Part shown: piece by piece, positions 51,063 to 62,229 of the stretch | How the letters are laid out: every line of letters starts with the position of its first letter | Numbering within the stretch: the stretch's first letter is position 1 | From: Liolophura sinensis | Taxonomy: Eukaryota > Mollusca > Polyplacophora > Chitonida > Chitonidae | Assembly: GCF_032854445.1 (NCBI RefSeq) | Contig: NC_088300.1 | Location: 37,660,458 to 37,724,457 of the forward strand | Direction: 5' to 3' | Length of the DNA: 64,000 nucleotides | Notes under the pieces: model-generated | Told to the model about the DNA's origin: nothing | The model's input: the letters and a program-made list of their open reading frames with translations, nothing else | The model's database searches: none | Translations under genes and position numbers: made by a program

Positions 51063-51943
51063 ATGTGTATTGTTTTTAGGTCGAGGGGAATCAACTTACC
51101 CACGCATACTTTTTTTCAAACTGTGGTTACACGTCTTCAGTCTTGAGTTTATATAGGTAACCAAAAACTTTGTCTGAATCATTGTTTGTATTTATTTATT
51201 AATTTATTTGATTGTTTAAGGCTTGTTTAGTCTCAGGTATATATCACTTTAGATTCAGCCCACGTACACAGCCCACGTAAAGCGGCCGCAGTTGGCCATG
51301 TATATGTCTGAAAATGTCACCCTTTTATTTATAAAGGGAGTAATCATATAATGAAACAGGCAAGATTGATACAATGTGGGTGGTAAGTAAAGTGATATTT
51401 AAAGTGGTATGCCACGCGTTTTGTTGGTTTGCCTTTCTCACCCATAGCAGATTAACTCTGACGTATATTGTACCGAGGAAAACTTAAATATTGATATCAC
51501 GTGACCAAAGATACGGTCATTCACTCTTTACCACCTCCGTAGGTATCGACAGCTTTCTTTCAAAAGTAGGGCACGTGCTCACCTAGCAACCAGACTTTAT
51601 TGTTGGCTTATAACTGTGCGTGTATATGTCTGTTCTCGATGAGTACTTTTCCTACGCCCTGGCGTGTTACATCCGTGCACCTACGTGTTAAGGAGTGCAC
51701 GTGGACTAACACGCACAGATATACGTCAAACAAACATCACTGGATATTTTAAGAGGAGCGGAAGCGACTCCGCATCTGTCATATTTGTTTTCAGAAAAGG
51801 TTTTTTTTTTATTTTTTTTTCAAAAATTTTTTGCTTTTACACCAGTTTTGTAAACTTGAGCTTTATACGAATGGTTGTATCCAGGAGAGCATATAATTTC
51901 CCTTGAAAGAATGGGAAAGTAAAAAGCCCAATGCCAGATTTGA
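51063..51943. other. Gene-free DNA upstream of the ChaC gene
   Basis: A SINE-tail scrap (TATTTATTTATTAATTTATT then TGATTG) lies at about 51188-51223, and a T-rich run at about 51800-51832. No gene supported. Confidence 0.4.
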
Positions 51944-51996
51944 TGATGCAACCTGAGTTTTTATTGTTTACTCTCAAGCAGTGTGAATGATGAAAT
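51944..51996 (+). promoter_or_regulatory. Two C/EBP-ATF (CARE-like) sites upstream of ChaC
   Basis: TGATGCAAC (51944-51952) and TGATGAAAT (51988-51996) both fit the TGATGnAAn consensus of C/EBP-ATF response elements, 190-245 bases before the ATG. Vertebrate CHAC1 is a well-known ATF4 target, so the match is plausible. It is inference from motifs alone. Confidence 0.35.
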
Positions 51997-52078
51997 CCAC
52001 TGGCGTAAACTCGTGGTAGCCAATCAAATCACAGAAATGTGCGAATAGTGATTCCGGTTGGTCAACTGAGCAGACGTC

Positions 52079-52088
52079 GTGACAACGC
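52079..52088 (+). promoter_or_regulatory. Antioxidant-response-element-like site
   Basis: GTGACAACGC fits the core RTGACnnnGC about 100 bases before the ATG of a glutathione-degrading enzyme. A single short match is weak evidence. Confidence 0.22.
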
Positions 52089-52186
52089 GAGCGTGACAGT
52101 CTTCTTAAGTGCAGTTAAGGCATATTTCTATATTCTGATAAACATCATAAACATTGAAAATAGACAGGCAGTGGACGGGAAGGAAG

Positions 52187-52354
52187 ATGTCGGTGACGGT
52201 GTCAGATAACGCAGAAAGCATCTGGGTGTTCGGCTACGGCTCACTGACTTGGAAGCCCGGTATATCATACAGCAGCAAGCATTACGGCTATATCAAGGGC
52301 TTCAAGAGGCGGTTTTGGCAGGGTAACACAACCCACCGGGGCACCCCTGAACAG
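52187..52354 (+). CDS. chac: chac exon 1
   Basis: ATG (context GGAAGATGTC) opens 56 codons ending at GAACAG|GTAAGT, phase 0. An in-frame upstream TTG is not needed. This ATG gives a short [12 protein letters not shown] leader before FGYGSL, close to the usual position in the family. Confidence 0.92.
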
Positions 52355-55300
52355 GTAAGTCTGGGACACTAGCTCATTGATGTCACGATATGAAGAACAG
52401 ATGTGTGCGCATTAGTATATGTCACCCTTAGTGACCACCCATTTAACAGGCGAAAATCAGAAACATTGTTGCGGCACGTTTTATCACAGAGTTCAAGTAT
52501 GGGGTTACACTTGCAATAAACCTCCCTGGGTTATTTCCCACAAAATCAGACCAGTGGCGCATGTATTATGTTTGACCACTTGAGCTTGTCACATGTTAAT
52601 GGAAACTTATTATCTTTTTTTCAGCCGGGCCGGGTGGCGACCCTAGTGCCGGACAGCACGGTAGGTCAACCACAATGGCTCTTTCTCCATTGTTCCTTTT
52701 ACCACATAGGCTTGTGATATGAATCTGTCAAGTAGAATTTCCCTGCCATATGTGTGATAAATCCCTCTAATATTGCTCACCAATGCTAGTCCACGTTGGC
52801 TCTATAATTGCATCATCTGTCAACCATGTGCTTAGCCTGCAAACAGAGTCGATCACGTGACCTCGGTAAATACGCGCGCACCCACAAGCATCTGTTGTGT
52901 ACATGAGGTATAGCCTGTAAAGAGGCTGTATACATGTATATACTACTGGTCAGGGATTGGCCGATTTGTAATAAATGTGAAGTCACACAATATTTCCTGC
53001 ACATGCAAATATAATACAACAGATGAAAAAAATCAAGGACGGTGATTAGGGTCGCATAAAACGTTTTGAAAAGAAAAATCCGTGTAGGGGTAGGGCTATG
53101 TACGAGTCATTAACTTCCCAATATAACAACAGCCTCGCTGAGGTAGAGATCTAGCAGATAACGTCGTGTTTTGCCCTCTCAGCATATTTAGCTGACGATG
53201 TATCATACTCATAAATACCTAACATAATACAAAATACTCATAGAGTCAACACTCTATCTATTATGGGGAGATTGCAAATGTATTGACCTATAGGTGAAAG
53301 TCGTGTAAATATTGGTGTGGAGAGGAATAAGTCTTACTTCGGAAACTAGTCGTGACATAATATCATTCTATGTTGTTCTCCTTTCTAGTAAAAAGAATGA
53401 AATAATTACAGACTTTTTTTTAAACCATCGGGCAAAAGGCAATACCTATGACCTATATTGTTACCCACGTCTCACGAATTAAGAATCAGATTCAGTTGGA
53501 TCGCTGAATTAGGTACTGGTTTGTCCATAACCAAACTAGTACCTAATCCTAATAAACTTCTGGCTAGGTAACAGAGTTTATTACCGAACCATGGAGAATA
53601 CATCATATTACACGCAACTCAAATGCTGTGAGCATTTGAAACAATCTATTTTTGTTCATGATACCAACTTTAATTTCATGCAGTATCAGTAGTAATATCC
53701 ACTGCAATTGCCATGATCTAACTCATGTCCTATGTACTTTGCTGTAACAACTATTACATCGGATTAACTGCATGGAGATTTATTAAGAATCAGTGTGGAG
53801 TAAAAATATCAGCAACACCATTAACATTGACACGCATTCCTAGTTAATTTTGCCTGTAACAAAACACATTGCTTGATGAGCCGCAAATACTTGTACATAC
53901 CAAGTGCATAATTTACCTGTTCATAAAGCTTAATCTAGAGCGGGGACCTCCGTGGCTCAGTTGCTAGCGCAGCGCAATGACCCAAGAGCCTCTCACCAAT
54001 GCGGTCGCTGTGAGTTCAAGTCCAGCTCATGCTGGCTTCCTGCAACCTGCGGATGGTCGTGGGTTTCCCCCGGGCTCTGCCTGGTTTCCTCCCAGCATAA
54101 TGCTGACCGCCGTCGTATAAGTGAAATATTCTTGAGTACGGCGTAAAACACCAATCAAATAAATAATCTAGAGCGATAAAGGCACAGAAACAATTTATTA
54201 ATTAATAATATTTATTTATTTATTTATTTATTTGATTGGTGTTTTACGCCGTTCTCAAGAATATTTCACTTATACGACGGCGGCCAGCATTATGGTGGGT
54301 GGAAACCGGGCACAGCCCGAGGAAACCCACGACCATCCGCAGGTTGCTGGAAGACCTTCCCACTTACGGCCGGTTAATTAATAATAAGTTCAAGTGTAAA
54401 GTTAATTGTGGAAACATCAGGAGGCGATCAGTGAGATCAAATCATTCTGTAAGGATTAGTTAATGAATCTGTTTCATTGTAATCACCGTGAGACTAGGAC
54501 TATTCTCAACAACTCTGTCGAATTTATCCATATTTCTCTCAAAAAACAAACTGTTCTATTTAACGGAAGATCTGTTGTTTGAGTGATGCTAGAATGTGTT
54601 TTTTTTATTGCAGTATATTGTTCTGTTCAAATAGCATACATGATCTGTTAATACAAAGATTGTATAAGACTAACGTTTTTGAGTGTTGTAGCAGTCGACT
54701 CATCGTGATTACACGGTGACGCTAAGCAATTAAGGTTGTCATGTGCGATGTGTAGGCTACTCAAGACGTTGACGTTATTAAAACCTCATAATTGATAAAT
54801 AAAAGTAGTTAAAGAGTTTCTGTATGATACAAAGGAAGTCCTGTGGATATACATCTATATATAGGCCATTATATGATGTGAACGACTGACCTAAATGCTA
54901 ATATCGAAATATTCGAAGATTATCTTTCACGATCTAATCAGCGTACCGTCTACTATTTTAGACATGCTTATAGTATTTTTTCTGGAATACAACTTTCAGA
55001 CTTCGGTCTATATATAAACAGTGTGCCTATTATTTATTTCACCTACAGCCTTGTTATATGAGAGAATATTTCGTTTGAACTTGCAGACTATACTGTGGGG
55101 TGTTGCCTATGAATTAAAAGGGAAGGAACAAATTCAAGCAGGCATGGAGAATCTCACAAATCGGGAGATGAGACTAGGTGGATATACAACATATGTGATA
55201 GACTTCTACCGTCGAGAGTCTCATGAATATCCTATCCCCACGGTTGTATACACAGCCACACCTGACAGCCACCTGTGGATGGGACCGCACAACAGCCTTG

Positions 55301-55641
55301 ATCAGATGGCGCTGCAGATCGTGACGTCACATGGCACGGCGGGAGCAAACAGCGACTACGTCACAAAATTAGCCGATTTCACACGGAAATATATTCCGGA
55401 GGAAACGGATGAGCATTTGTTTCTGTTGGATAAGAAGATAAGAACTCTTCTAGCGACACGACATAATGTGCACAAACCTTCTGAGAAAATGAATAGTAAA
55501 CATTTGCGTCCTGCTAAGGTACATAGTGAGATGGTGTCAATAGAAAAACCATTCTGTATAGCCAAGAGAATCTCGCACAATGACGAGGCCTGTGATAGGA
55601 CAGTGCTGGAGCCGAGAGTGGAGATGCAAAGAGATGAATGA
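52187..55641 (+). CDS. chac: ChaC-type glutathione-specific gamma-glutamylcyclotransferase, three exons
   Basis: The enzyme cleaves cytosolic glutathione to 5-oxoproline and Cys-Gly. Spliced exons give 252 residues. Visible family features are FGYGSL (15-20), the substrate-loop motif of the fold; [19 protein letters not shown] (about 45-59), as in human ChaC2 [27 protein letters not shown] with the expected catalytic Glu near residue 95; and PEETDEHLF near the end of the domain. The core matches ChaC2 (about 184 residues), but a tail of roughly 65 residues rich in Lys, Arg and His follows. It could be orthologous to either CHAC1 or CHAC2; the sequence does not decide. Introns fall at PEQ|PGR and DST|TILWG, both phase 0. 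It is the downstream neighbour of Delta, in the same orientation. Confidence 0.95.
52625..52660 (+). CDS. chac: chac exon 2 (36-base micro-exon)
   Basis: Twelve codons, [12 protein letters not shown], between TTTTTTTCAG and ACG|GTAGGT. It matches PGRVVTLVEDPAG of human ChaC2, so this very small exon is real although it is easily missed. Confidence 0.93.
52661..53930 (+). other. chac intron 2, first part
   Basis: No gene. An imperfect hairpin (15-bp arms with one mismatch, 53508-53522 and 53533-53547, ten-base loop) is present. Confidence 0.6.
53943..54163 (+). repeat. tRNA-derived SINE with 12-bp target duplication, in chac intron 2
   Basis: Head CCTCCGTGGCTCAGTTGCTA, box B GTCGCTGTGAGTTCAAGTCC, core ACCGCCGTCGTATAAGTGAA and tail TTCTTGAGTACGGCGTAAAA. 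TAATCTAGAGCG flanks it at 53931-53942 and 54164-54175, giving exact ends. Confidence 0.96.
54211..54373 (-). repeat. SINE in opposite orientation, 13-bp target duplication
   Basis: Tail-first (TTTA)n, GATTGGTGTTTTACGCCGTT, TATACGACGGCGGCCAGCAT and ACTTACGGCCGG. TTAATTAATAATA flanks it at 54198-54210 and 54374-54386. It lies about 48 bases from the plus-strand copy and pairs with its core. Confidence 0.94.
54387..55086 (+). other. chac intron 2, last part
   Basis: AT-rich, ending in a GAACTTGCAG acceptor. No other feature recognised. Confidence 0.6.
55087..55641 (+). CDS. chac: chac exon 3 and stop
   Basis: 184 codons plus TGA. The first two thirds complete the ChaC domain ([46 protein letters not shown]). 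The last roughly 65 residues form a basic tail with no recognised domain. Confidence 0.95.
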   Translation, partial: TILWGVAYELKGKEQIQAGMENLTNREMRLGGYTTYVIDFYRRESHEYPIPTVVYTATPDSHLWMGPHNSLDQMALQIVTSHGTAGANSDYVTKLADFTRKYIPEETDEHLFLLDKKIRTLLATRHNVHKPSEKMNSKHLRPAKVHSEMVSIEKPFCIAKRISHNDEACDRTVLEPRVEMQRDE

Positions 55642-56330
55642 TCAACGCTTATACTTCACCAGGCATATGAAGAAATTAGAGAAAAAATTGCTTTAAACAT
55701 ATATATTTTCTTTTGTATACACAGTAAGCCATAGACTTATGTCGTGTAACAAGCATCATTGAACTTTTTTACAAAGATTGACTTTTGTCAATATTTATTG
55801 GTATTTTCTGTCTGTTTTTACCTCACTTTAACTGATAGCTTTCCAATTTCAATCTTACATACATATCTTGATTCACCAGTATAGTTTATTGATTTACAGA
55901 AATGCCTTAATCAAATGCTTTTACATCATGAGGTGAACTGTTTATGGAAACTACATTCATTTATTTCTGTGACTAACCGCTTGAAAGCATTATAACGCAG
56001 TGGGCGTTAAGCATAAGTGTTGCCTATATGCGTACAAGGAACACCTTTGAGAATGAATCCAGTCTGTGGGTGGCGTGTTCGATTCCATCTTCGAATTCAC
56101 CGTGCCTGCTGTCCTCCTGACTCTACCCCAGTTCTTCTTTCACTTAAACAGGTCCTCTGTCGTATAAGTGAAATGTTAGCCTCTGTGATCAAACAACTCT
56201 CATTTCAATGTGAAATTCTTGACCTATCATCATTTCAGTCCAGGAGTTAAGTATTTCTGACAAAAGAGTAGATAATCATAATCATCGATGTCATGGCAAA
56301 TTATATAATATTTGTTTGAATAAATCGTCT
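55642..56330 (+). other. Probable chac 3' UTR and degenerate SINE
   Basis: AT-rich. A worn SINE-like stretch at about 56000-56190 keeps CTGTCGTATAAGTGAAATGT. AATAAA at 56319-56324 could end the transcript, but it lies beyond the SINE and is only a candidate. Confidence 0.4.
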
Positions 56331-57133
56331 TCCGGCAAAAAAGCAAAGGCATTTATACAAATCTTCCCTTTTCTAATAAAGATTCATTCTGGTCTACTTG
56401 ATCTTATGTATGCTTGATCTGATACACGTGTGCCTTCTTATACTTTGTTTTCTCGCCATGAGGCTCAGCTATTGCCGATGCGGTGTTATGGGGGTAATCA
56501 GTCATTCATTTATACTTTGTTTTACTGTATTATCGGTGAGCACTGTGTTGGACCGTTCCTAAATCAGCTTAAATCTTAAATTAGCGAATCAGTGAATAAA
56601 GAAGCAAGCGAATAAGCGAGTGAATGGATGAAAGAATGAATGAATTTTCGTCAAGTCAACTGCAGGCCATTTGTAATATCATAGAGAATTAAAGATCAGT
56701 GATACGTTCAACTTCATAGTTTTTAATTTTGCAATGGTGTTAAAGCATGTGCAGTGAACAGATCTTTAATAATTCCTTCCGTCCACTGGTTGTGGGGCCT
56801 TGGTGCCAGTATAGCGGTTCGTCCGTATCTCGCCAAAGGTGGTAATCCGGCCATGGACAAGGAATTTGCAGATATATTCCCTCTCCCCCCTCCCCTGTCT
56901 AATTGTAATTTACGGGGCCTTTGTGACGATAAACGGTCTAGGCGCTCTTGGGTCCTCTTTTCGCTATTTTACGACCACCACGAGAAAGTCTTTATGTCAG
57001 ATATGGAGACGTTTGTCAGTAATATGCATACCAGATCGGTGGTATAACCTAGGCACTACTATTTTTTCCATCCATAGATCTGAGCACTATTGGAGTGTAT
57101 GCTATAGATGAAAAGTATTGAAAAGGTACTGGA
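56331..57133. other. Gene-free DNA
   Basis: A GAAT/GAATG-rich patch lies at 56583-56645. At about 56780-56880 sequence resembling a tRNA-type SINE head is suggested by GGTGGTAATCCGGCCATGGA, which recalls the head at 9.9 kb. No gene supported. Confidence 0.4.
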
Positions 57134-57332
57134 TTCCCCACCAATGCGGTCGCTGTTAGTTCAAGTTCAGCTCATGCTGGCTTCCTCTCCAACCGTGCGT
57201 CTGTCAGCAACCTGCGGATTGCCGTGGGTTTCCCCGGGCTCTGCCCGGTTTCCTTCCACCACAATGCTGGTTGCCATCGTATAAGCGAAATATTTTTGAG
57301 CACGGCTTAAAACACCAATTAAAAAAAAAATA
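57134..57332 (+). repeat. SINE, head-truncated
   Basis: Starts within the box B region (GGTCGCTGTTAGTTCAAGTT), then CTCATGCTGGCTTCCTCTCC, AACCTGCGGATTGCCGTGGG and TATTTTTGAGCACGGCTTAA, with an A-rich tail. It is more diverged than the copies in chac intron 2. Confidence 0.85.
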
Positions 57333-60053
57333 AATAAGAAAAATAAAAAATAAAACAATAGTAAATAAACCCCAGCTGAGCAGTACTATCATATTTTAAA
57401 AAATTGCAAATTTACAGTATATATAACACCACAACTTGTGCTTGACATTGAAAAGTGTTGGTAACACAATTGAATGTAGATTTTGTCGTAAAACTGCACG
57501 ATTTTTTTCATTGTGTTGCTTTTTCACACCTTCATACTTAGCGCCGAACAAAAGAGAGGAGAAACTATTATCGTTCGCTGCAATGTTGCAACTGAAAGAT
57601 TCCACACGACACAAATAGACAAGAGAACATTAAAGGGTACATGCAAAGGTATACTATAAAACGAACAGTATGGTTTAAAGGAAATGGGCAATCCCCCCAA
57701 ACAAGTTGTTGACATCACCATTGGCGGCATCACAACAGGCTACTTAATTTCCGGACTAACAACCAGGGCTTTAAAAAAAATTGTAGTTTAAAGCCATTTT
57801 TACGCTCCAAATAAAAAGTTGAGAAGCTTTTTTTTACTTTTATATGTTAGATCACTCCATATACTCCGTATTCAGAAATAAAATCCAAGCGTTTCCTGTA
57901 TCCTTTAGCATAAGCAATACTATAAAGCAGGGCAAACCAAAGGAGGGACACGGTTTCTCCGAAAGGTAATGGTGTCTTAAAACTACCACTGTTTGTACAA
58001 CACTATAGCCCCAGTGAATGCGGGGAAGGATTCTTACTGGTGTTGGTAAGGCTGTATCGTGACACATCGCTATCAAGGACAGTAACTCAATAACAATGGA
58101 ACAATTATCGTTCGTTTTCCAACAATTAATCAAATAAATGGACCATTTTTAGTCTGAGCAAGCTTGAACAATTAACGGACGTTAATAAGTAAAAAGGAGC
58201 TAATAAAGAAAAGAAATATTCATGTCATACCATTTTAAAATGATAAACACGCGAGCGTGAATTAAGGTGATTAACGCCGGGTGATAAATTAGGCTCTGCT
58301 AACATTATGGGATTATGCATTCACGTATAGGCACATTTTTAAAAGAAAAACAGCTCTTTTGGTGCCAAGTAGCTGTACGTATGTCATAAAAATGATACAT
58401 TTTCTGATCAGTCCCCACTTGTCAAAGTTTATCACAGTTGAAATTGGTCAAAGTTTATCGTGTTTTTTTTAATGAAACAAACCAAAATATAGGCAAACGT
58501 TTGTTCATAGTTTATTTGTCCATTTTTAGAATTTTCATTATCGTTTCAACGAGCAGATGTAGAAGAAACTTTTAATCCTTGTTAATAAGGAAGTTTTTTC
58601 CCCCATCCTAAAAACGTTTATTGGATATGACGATTTACTTGTCCTTTGTGTGCTGTATGGATGGTTGGGCTGATGCAGAGGTTACCTGCCTGGATTCCAT
58701 CATAGTCTGCAGCAGCAGCAGCAGCCGCCACAATCCGCTGAACACAAAGGATTAGAAGCCCGCAAACAATTCCAGTTCATCTCGCCGGTTTTAACGGGCT
58801 GCTTTACCTACCCATTGTTAATGGTTAGCCCATCTACAGCAATAATTGTATTGCTATTGTTGGCACGATTTACATGTTCAGACTGATGAAAGGTACCGAT
58901 AAGGAAGCAAGCAGCTGCGTCTGTGTTTGCTCACAGCCAATAGTTTATAATATGAGCAGATCAAAAGGCCAACTAATCAGCCTTCGCCAACTACAGACAA
59001 ACCCCATGCCTACTGCCTTTTGTTCGCAGCTTAACCTTGGAAAAACCTGTCCGCATCTTTGTAATCTGTAATAATAACACTGGGGAAAAGCAGGTGAGGG
59101 TGAGATGGGACCTGATCCCAGCGCCTTCTGTCACCTGGAATCACCATCGCTATTTTTTTCGCCGAGCTTTATTTAACATAAACGAAGCTGGTATGGGTCG
59201 TCTTGGTCGTCGTGGCTACGGGAGAAATGGCAATGGGTCAAAGTTGACCGGTCAGTCTTAGCTGACCGTGTCACTGACCATTGACTTCGGTCTCTTTGTA
59301 CCATTCAGAATAATACCAAAAGCATGCTGGAGGCTTCCGAGCTGATCAGTGTTCACGTTTTTTTTATGTCTATTTATACAGAGTTTTAATTGCACCATAT
59401 TATGGGTGTGAGAAGGAACAATAATAATAATAATAATTTTCAATCACCTTTTCTTCAGTTGTAAGCCATGCTTTGTCCTTTTCTATCCACCTCAGTACCA
59501 GTAGTTTCTAGAAGGGAATCGGCTTGCGAGAAATGTGTGTCTTGTGAACCATGTACAAACAGCGTCCTTTTGGACAATCAGAACAACGACTATGCCCTAT
59601 ACACGCAATCACTCCACCGCAAATCTTTATACTTACACTACTTGCGGCAAGCTAAAACATCTTTATATTACCAACATGAATTTTACAGTATGCAGTTCAA
59701 AAATATATCCTGAGACAACGCCTCAAACAAAAGTGAAATTGCCAGTGAGTGAGAAGGCAATAGTTGTGTGGGAATCGTTTCTGTATACAATCATCTCAGG
59801 AATCATATTTATATTACGCATTGTATAGAGGAAATGCATTGCACCCACTCTGATTTATTTTTGGTTTCGATAAGATATATTCTTAAACTAGCATTGTTAC
59901 TTTCGGTAACACTTCAAATTCTGAATTGTTCGTAAAAATTTGAATTTTGAATTTCTGAATTTTGTAAATGTCGGCTATCTAACCACAACATATCTAACGA
60001 ACATGTCGGCAAAAATCTCCAGAACTTGATGCTGTATATATATACAGCATCAA

Positions 60054-60098
<45 letters not shown>

Positions 60099-61507
60099 GG
60101 ATTACAACCATATTTTAACTTCTATATATGTAGGAGAAAAAACGTAGGCCTATAGCAATTATAGCCCCATTTATTACATAACATATAAGAGAATGACATA
60201 AGCTACAATAAATCAACAACAGCTAGGCCTACAATTGGTATGCGTGGTTCCCTATATATCAAGACAAGACAGGCTTTATGAGCCTAATATAACTGAAGCA
60301 GGTATTCGCATACAAAAGCATCATGCCAGCTACATTAGGTTTTGGTTTGTTGTAAAATATGATTTTTAACACTTCGGTTATTTGCTTTTAGGAGAAAATT
60401 AGATTAAGGATGTAGATTTCGTTGTGTATTGCCGATGTTGGCTCCTTTTGGGAAGGTCGACAGCGAGTGGTCAATCATACAGGCCTACTGGGTTGGCCGG
60501 AGGGAAAAATTAAGAATAACTCGACGGCAAGTAAATGAGGATGAATGGAGTAGAAAACATAAGCGTGTGAAGACGAAGATTTGTGGGAGTGTAATGTTGC
60601 ACGAATGACCTGTTATAACCTGTTAGTTTTATGTACCGGTACCAAAATGTCGCCAGAAGGCAAGCGATTTGTCATTGACGTGATTGCGCAGCGCACCTTG
60701 AACGCCCCCTACCAGCAGTAACTGGCAGCACTTCCGGTTTTGCTCATCCGCTAGCCAACCCAGTTGTGTTATAACAGAGAAATTCCATTAACAAGCCTCA
60801 TTTCTCACGACCAAAAGGAAATGGATCCGGAGACATATAGATTCATCATTTTCGCCTGTTGACGAAAACTGCATTTTGTAAAACTGGGAAACTCCGCCAT
60901 CCTGTTCTTACTGGGATGACCTGATCTTTTCCCATCGGGAGGTCACGCATCATGAAGTTACGTAACATGGCGTCACGCGTCATGATGTCACCATATCACG
61001 CATCTTTCACGGCAGCCATATGCTGGACCATTAAATCCTGAATCATGCATTAATAAACTTGGTGCGAATGCATGTATATGAAAGTTCTTTCCAGCAGTTT
61101 GTTAAATTTAATTTGATGTTAACTTTAACATAATATTATGCGTTCTTGAGTTGATGCTATACGTATAACACTTTGTGTTACTGGGGCTTAATATTATTTT
61201 ATGGACAACACAATATCCCGTTACACCAACAGAATAAGCCTGTCATACTTACCTCATACTAGTTTGTAGCAATAACATGATTTATTCTGCATGCCAAAAC
61301 TTAGAAACATATAATCTATATGGCCTACTTTACGAATTTGATTGGCCCTCTAAACACTATATTATTGCTTCTGTTGGTAAATATCTGCCAGTTGTATACC
61401 GGGAATGTAGGCCTATATTGTACACGAAAGGGCGGTCATACTTACTACGCATGAAATAAGTAACAACAGCTACATGTACTCATATTAATCTGAAACATGT
61501 TAGACTG
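57333..61507. other. Gene-free DNA with simple repeats
   Basis: Contains (CAG)n at 58709-58725 and (AAT)n at about 59419-59437. GTCAAAGTTTATC occurs twice, near 58421 and 58448. A CRE-like GTCACGC/GCATCATGA cluster lies at about 60943-61007. No gene recognised. Confidence 0.5.
60024..60092. repeat. 32-bp perfect palindrome abutting a (TA)n run
   Basis: The palindrome 60024-60055 has arms ACTTGATGCTGTATAT and its exact reverse complement, with no loop. The (TA)n run continues to 60092. Confidence 0.95.
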
Positions 61508-61620
61508 AGAGACTGCTGCGATGGCCAAATGGTTAGAGCGTCTGTCTCGAATTCGAGATACCTCACTCCAGAATAACGGAGGGATCTTCGACTTCAGTCA
61601 GAATTTCAATCATTAAACTT
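61508..61620 (+). repeat. tRNA-like SINE head
   Basis: GATGGCCAAATGGTTAGAGC followed by GTCTGTCTCGAATTCGAGA resembles a tRNA D-arm and anticodon arm. The T-arm and acceptor do not close, so it is not a tRNA gene. Confidence 0.5.
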
Positions 61621-62229
61621 GGTATAGTCCTTTCCGTTAATGAAGTTGAAATTTGTTTCACAATAGCTTACCCAGAATTTACGTTGTCAAGAAATATTTT
61701 GACATTGTTACGTAAGAAATAATTTTAAAGTGACTTGAAATTCTGACTTAAGCCATAAATCGGTTCGAGATCCCGGGGCCAGGGATCAAACCCAGGATTG
61801 GGTCATGAAAAAAACTACCCAACTGGTACTTGTTGCTGTCTCGCTTGGCGCTCAACACTGAGAGGTTAGAGCAAGGAAAAAGGATTACTTTGTATACTTA
61901 TATACATGATTGTATGCAAATTCTGAGTATTTTTCAGGATTTGTCAGCTGAGTTAAAACCACACTACAGACAGAAAGTTACTTTAGGTGTTTTATTTTTG
62001 TTGTTGTTGAATATATGTCGTCTATTAAATGTAACATACTTTTCGAAACAGATTCCCCGGCCAAATCTATCGCTACCCGGACATTCGAGCTCAGGCTTCA
62101 TGAGCAGATCGACGTCTTCAATACATACTTATGTCTTAGGGTATACTGGTATATGGGTGTGTGGAAAATCCATACAAATAAAACCGGTCGTTTTACAATT
62201 TATTAAGACATTGTTACAATAAATACAAC
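61621..62229. other. Gene-free DNA
   Basis: A further box B-like GGTTCGAGATCCC lies near 61762, possibly from another tRNA-derived repeat. No gene supported. Confidence 0.35.

Noticed and set aside
60647-60721. 25-codon frame starting MSPEGKRFVIDV
   Set aside because: Too short, with no splice or conservation evidence.
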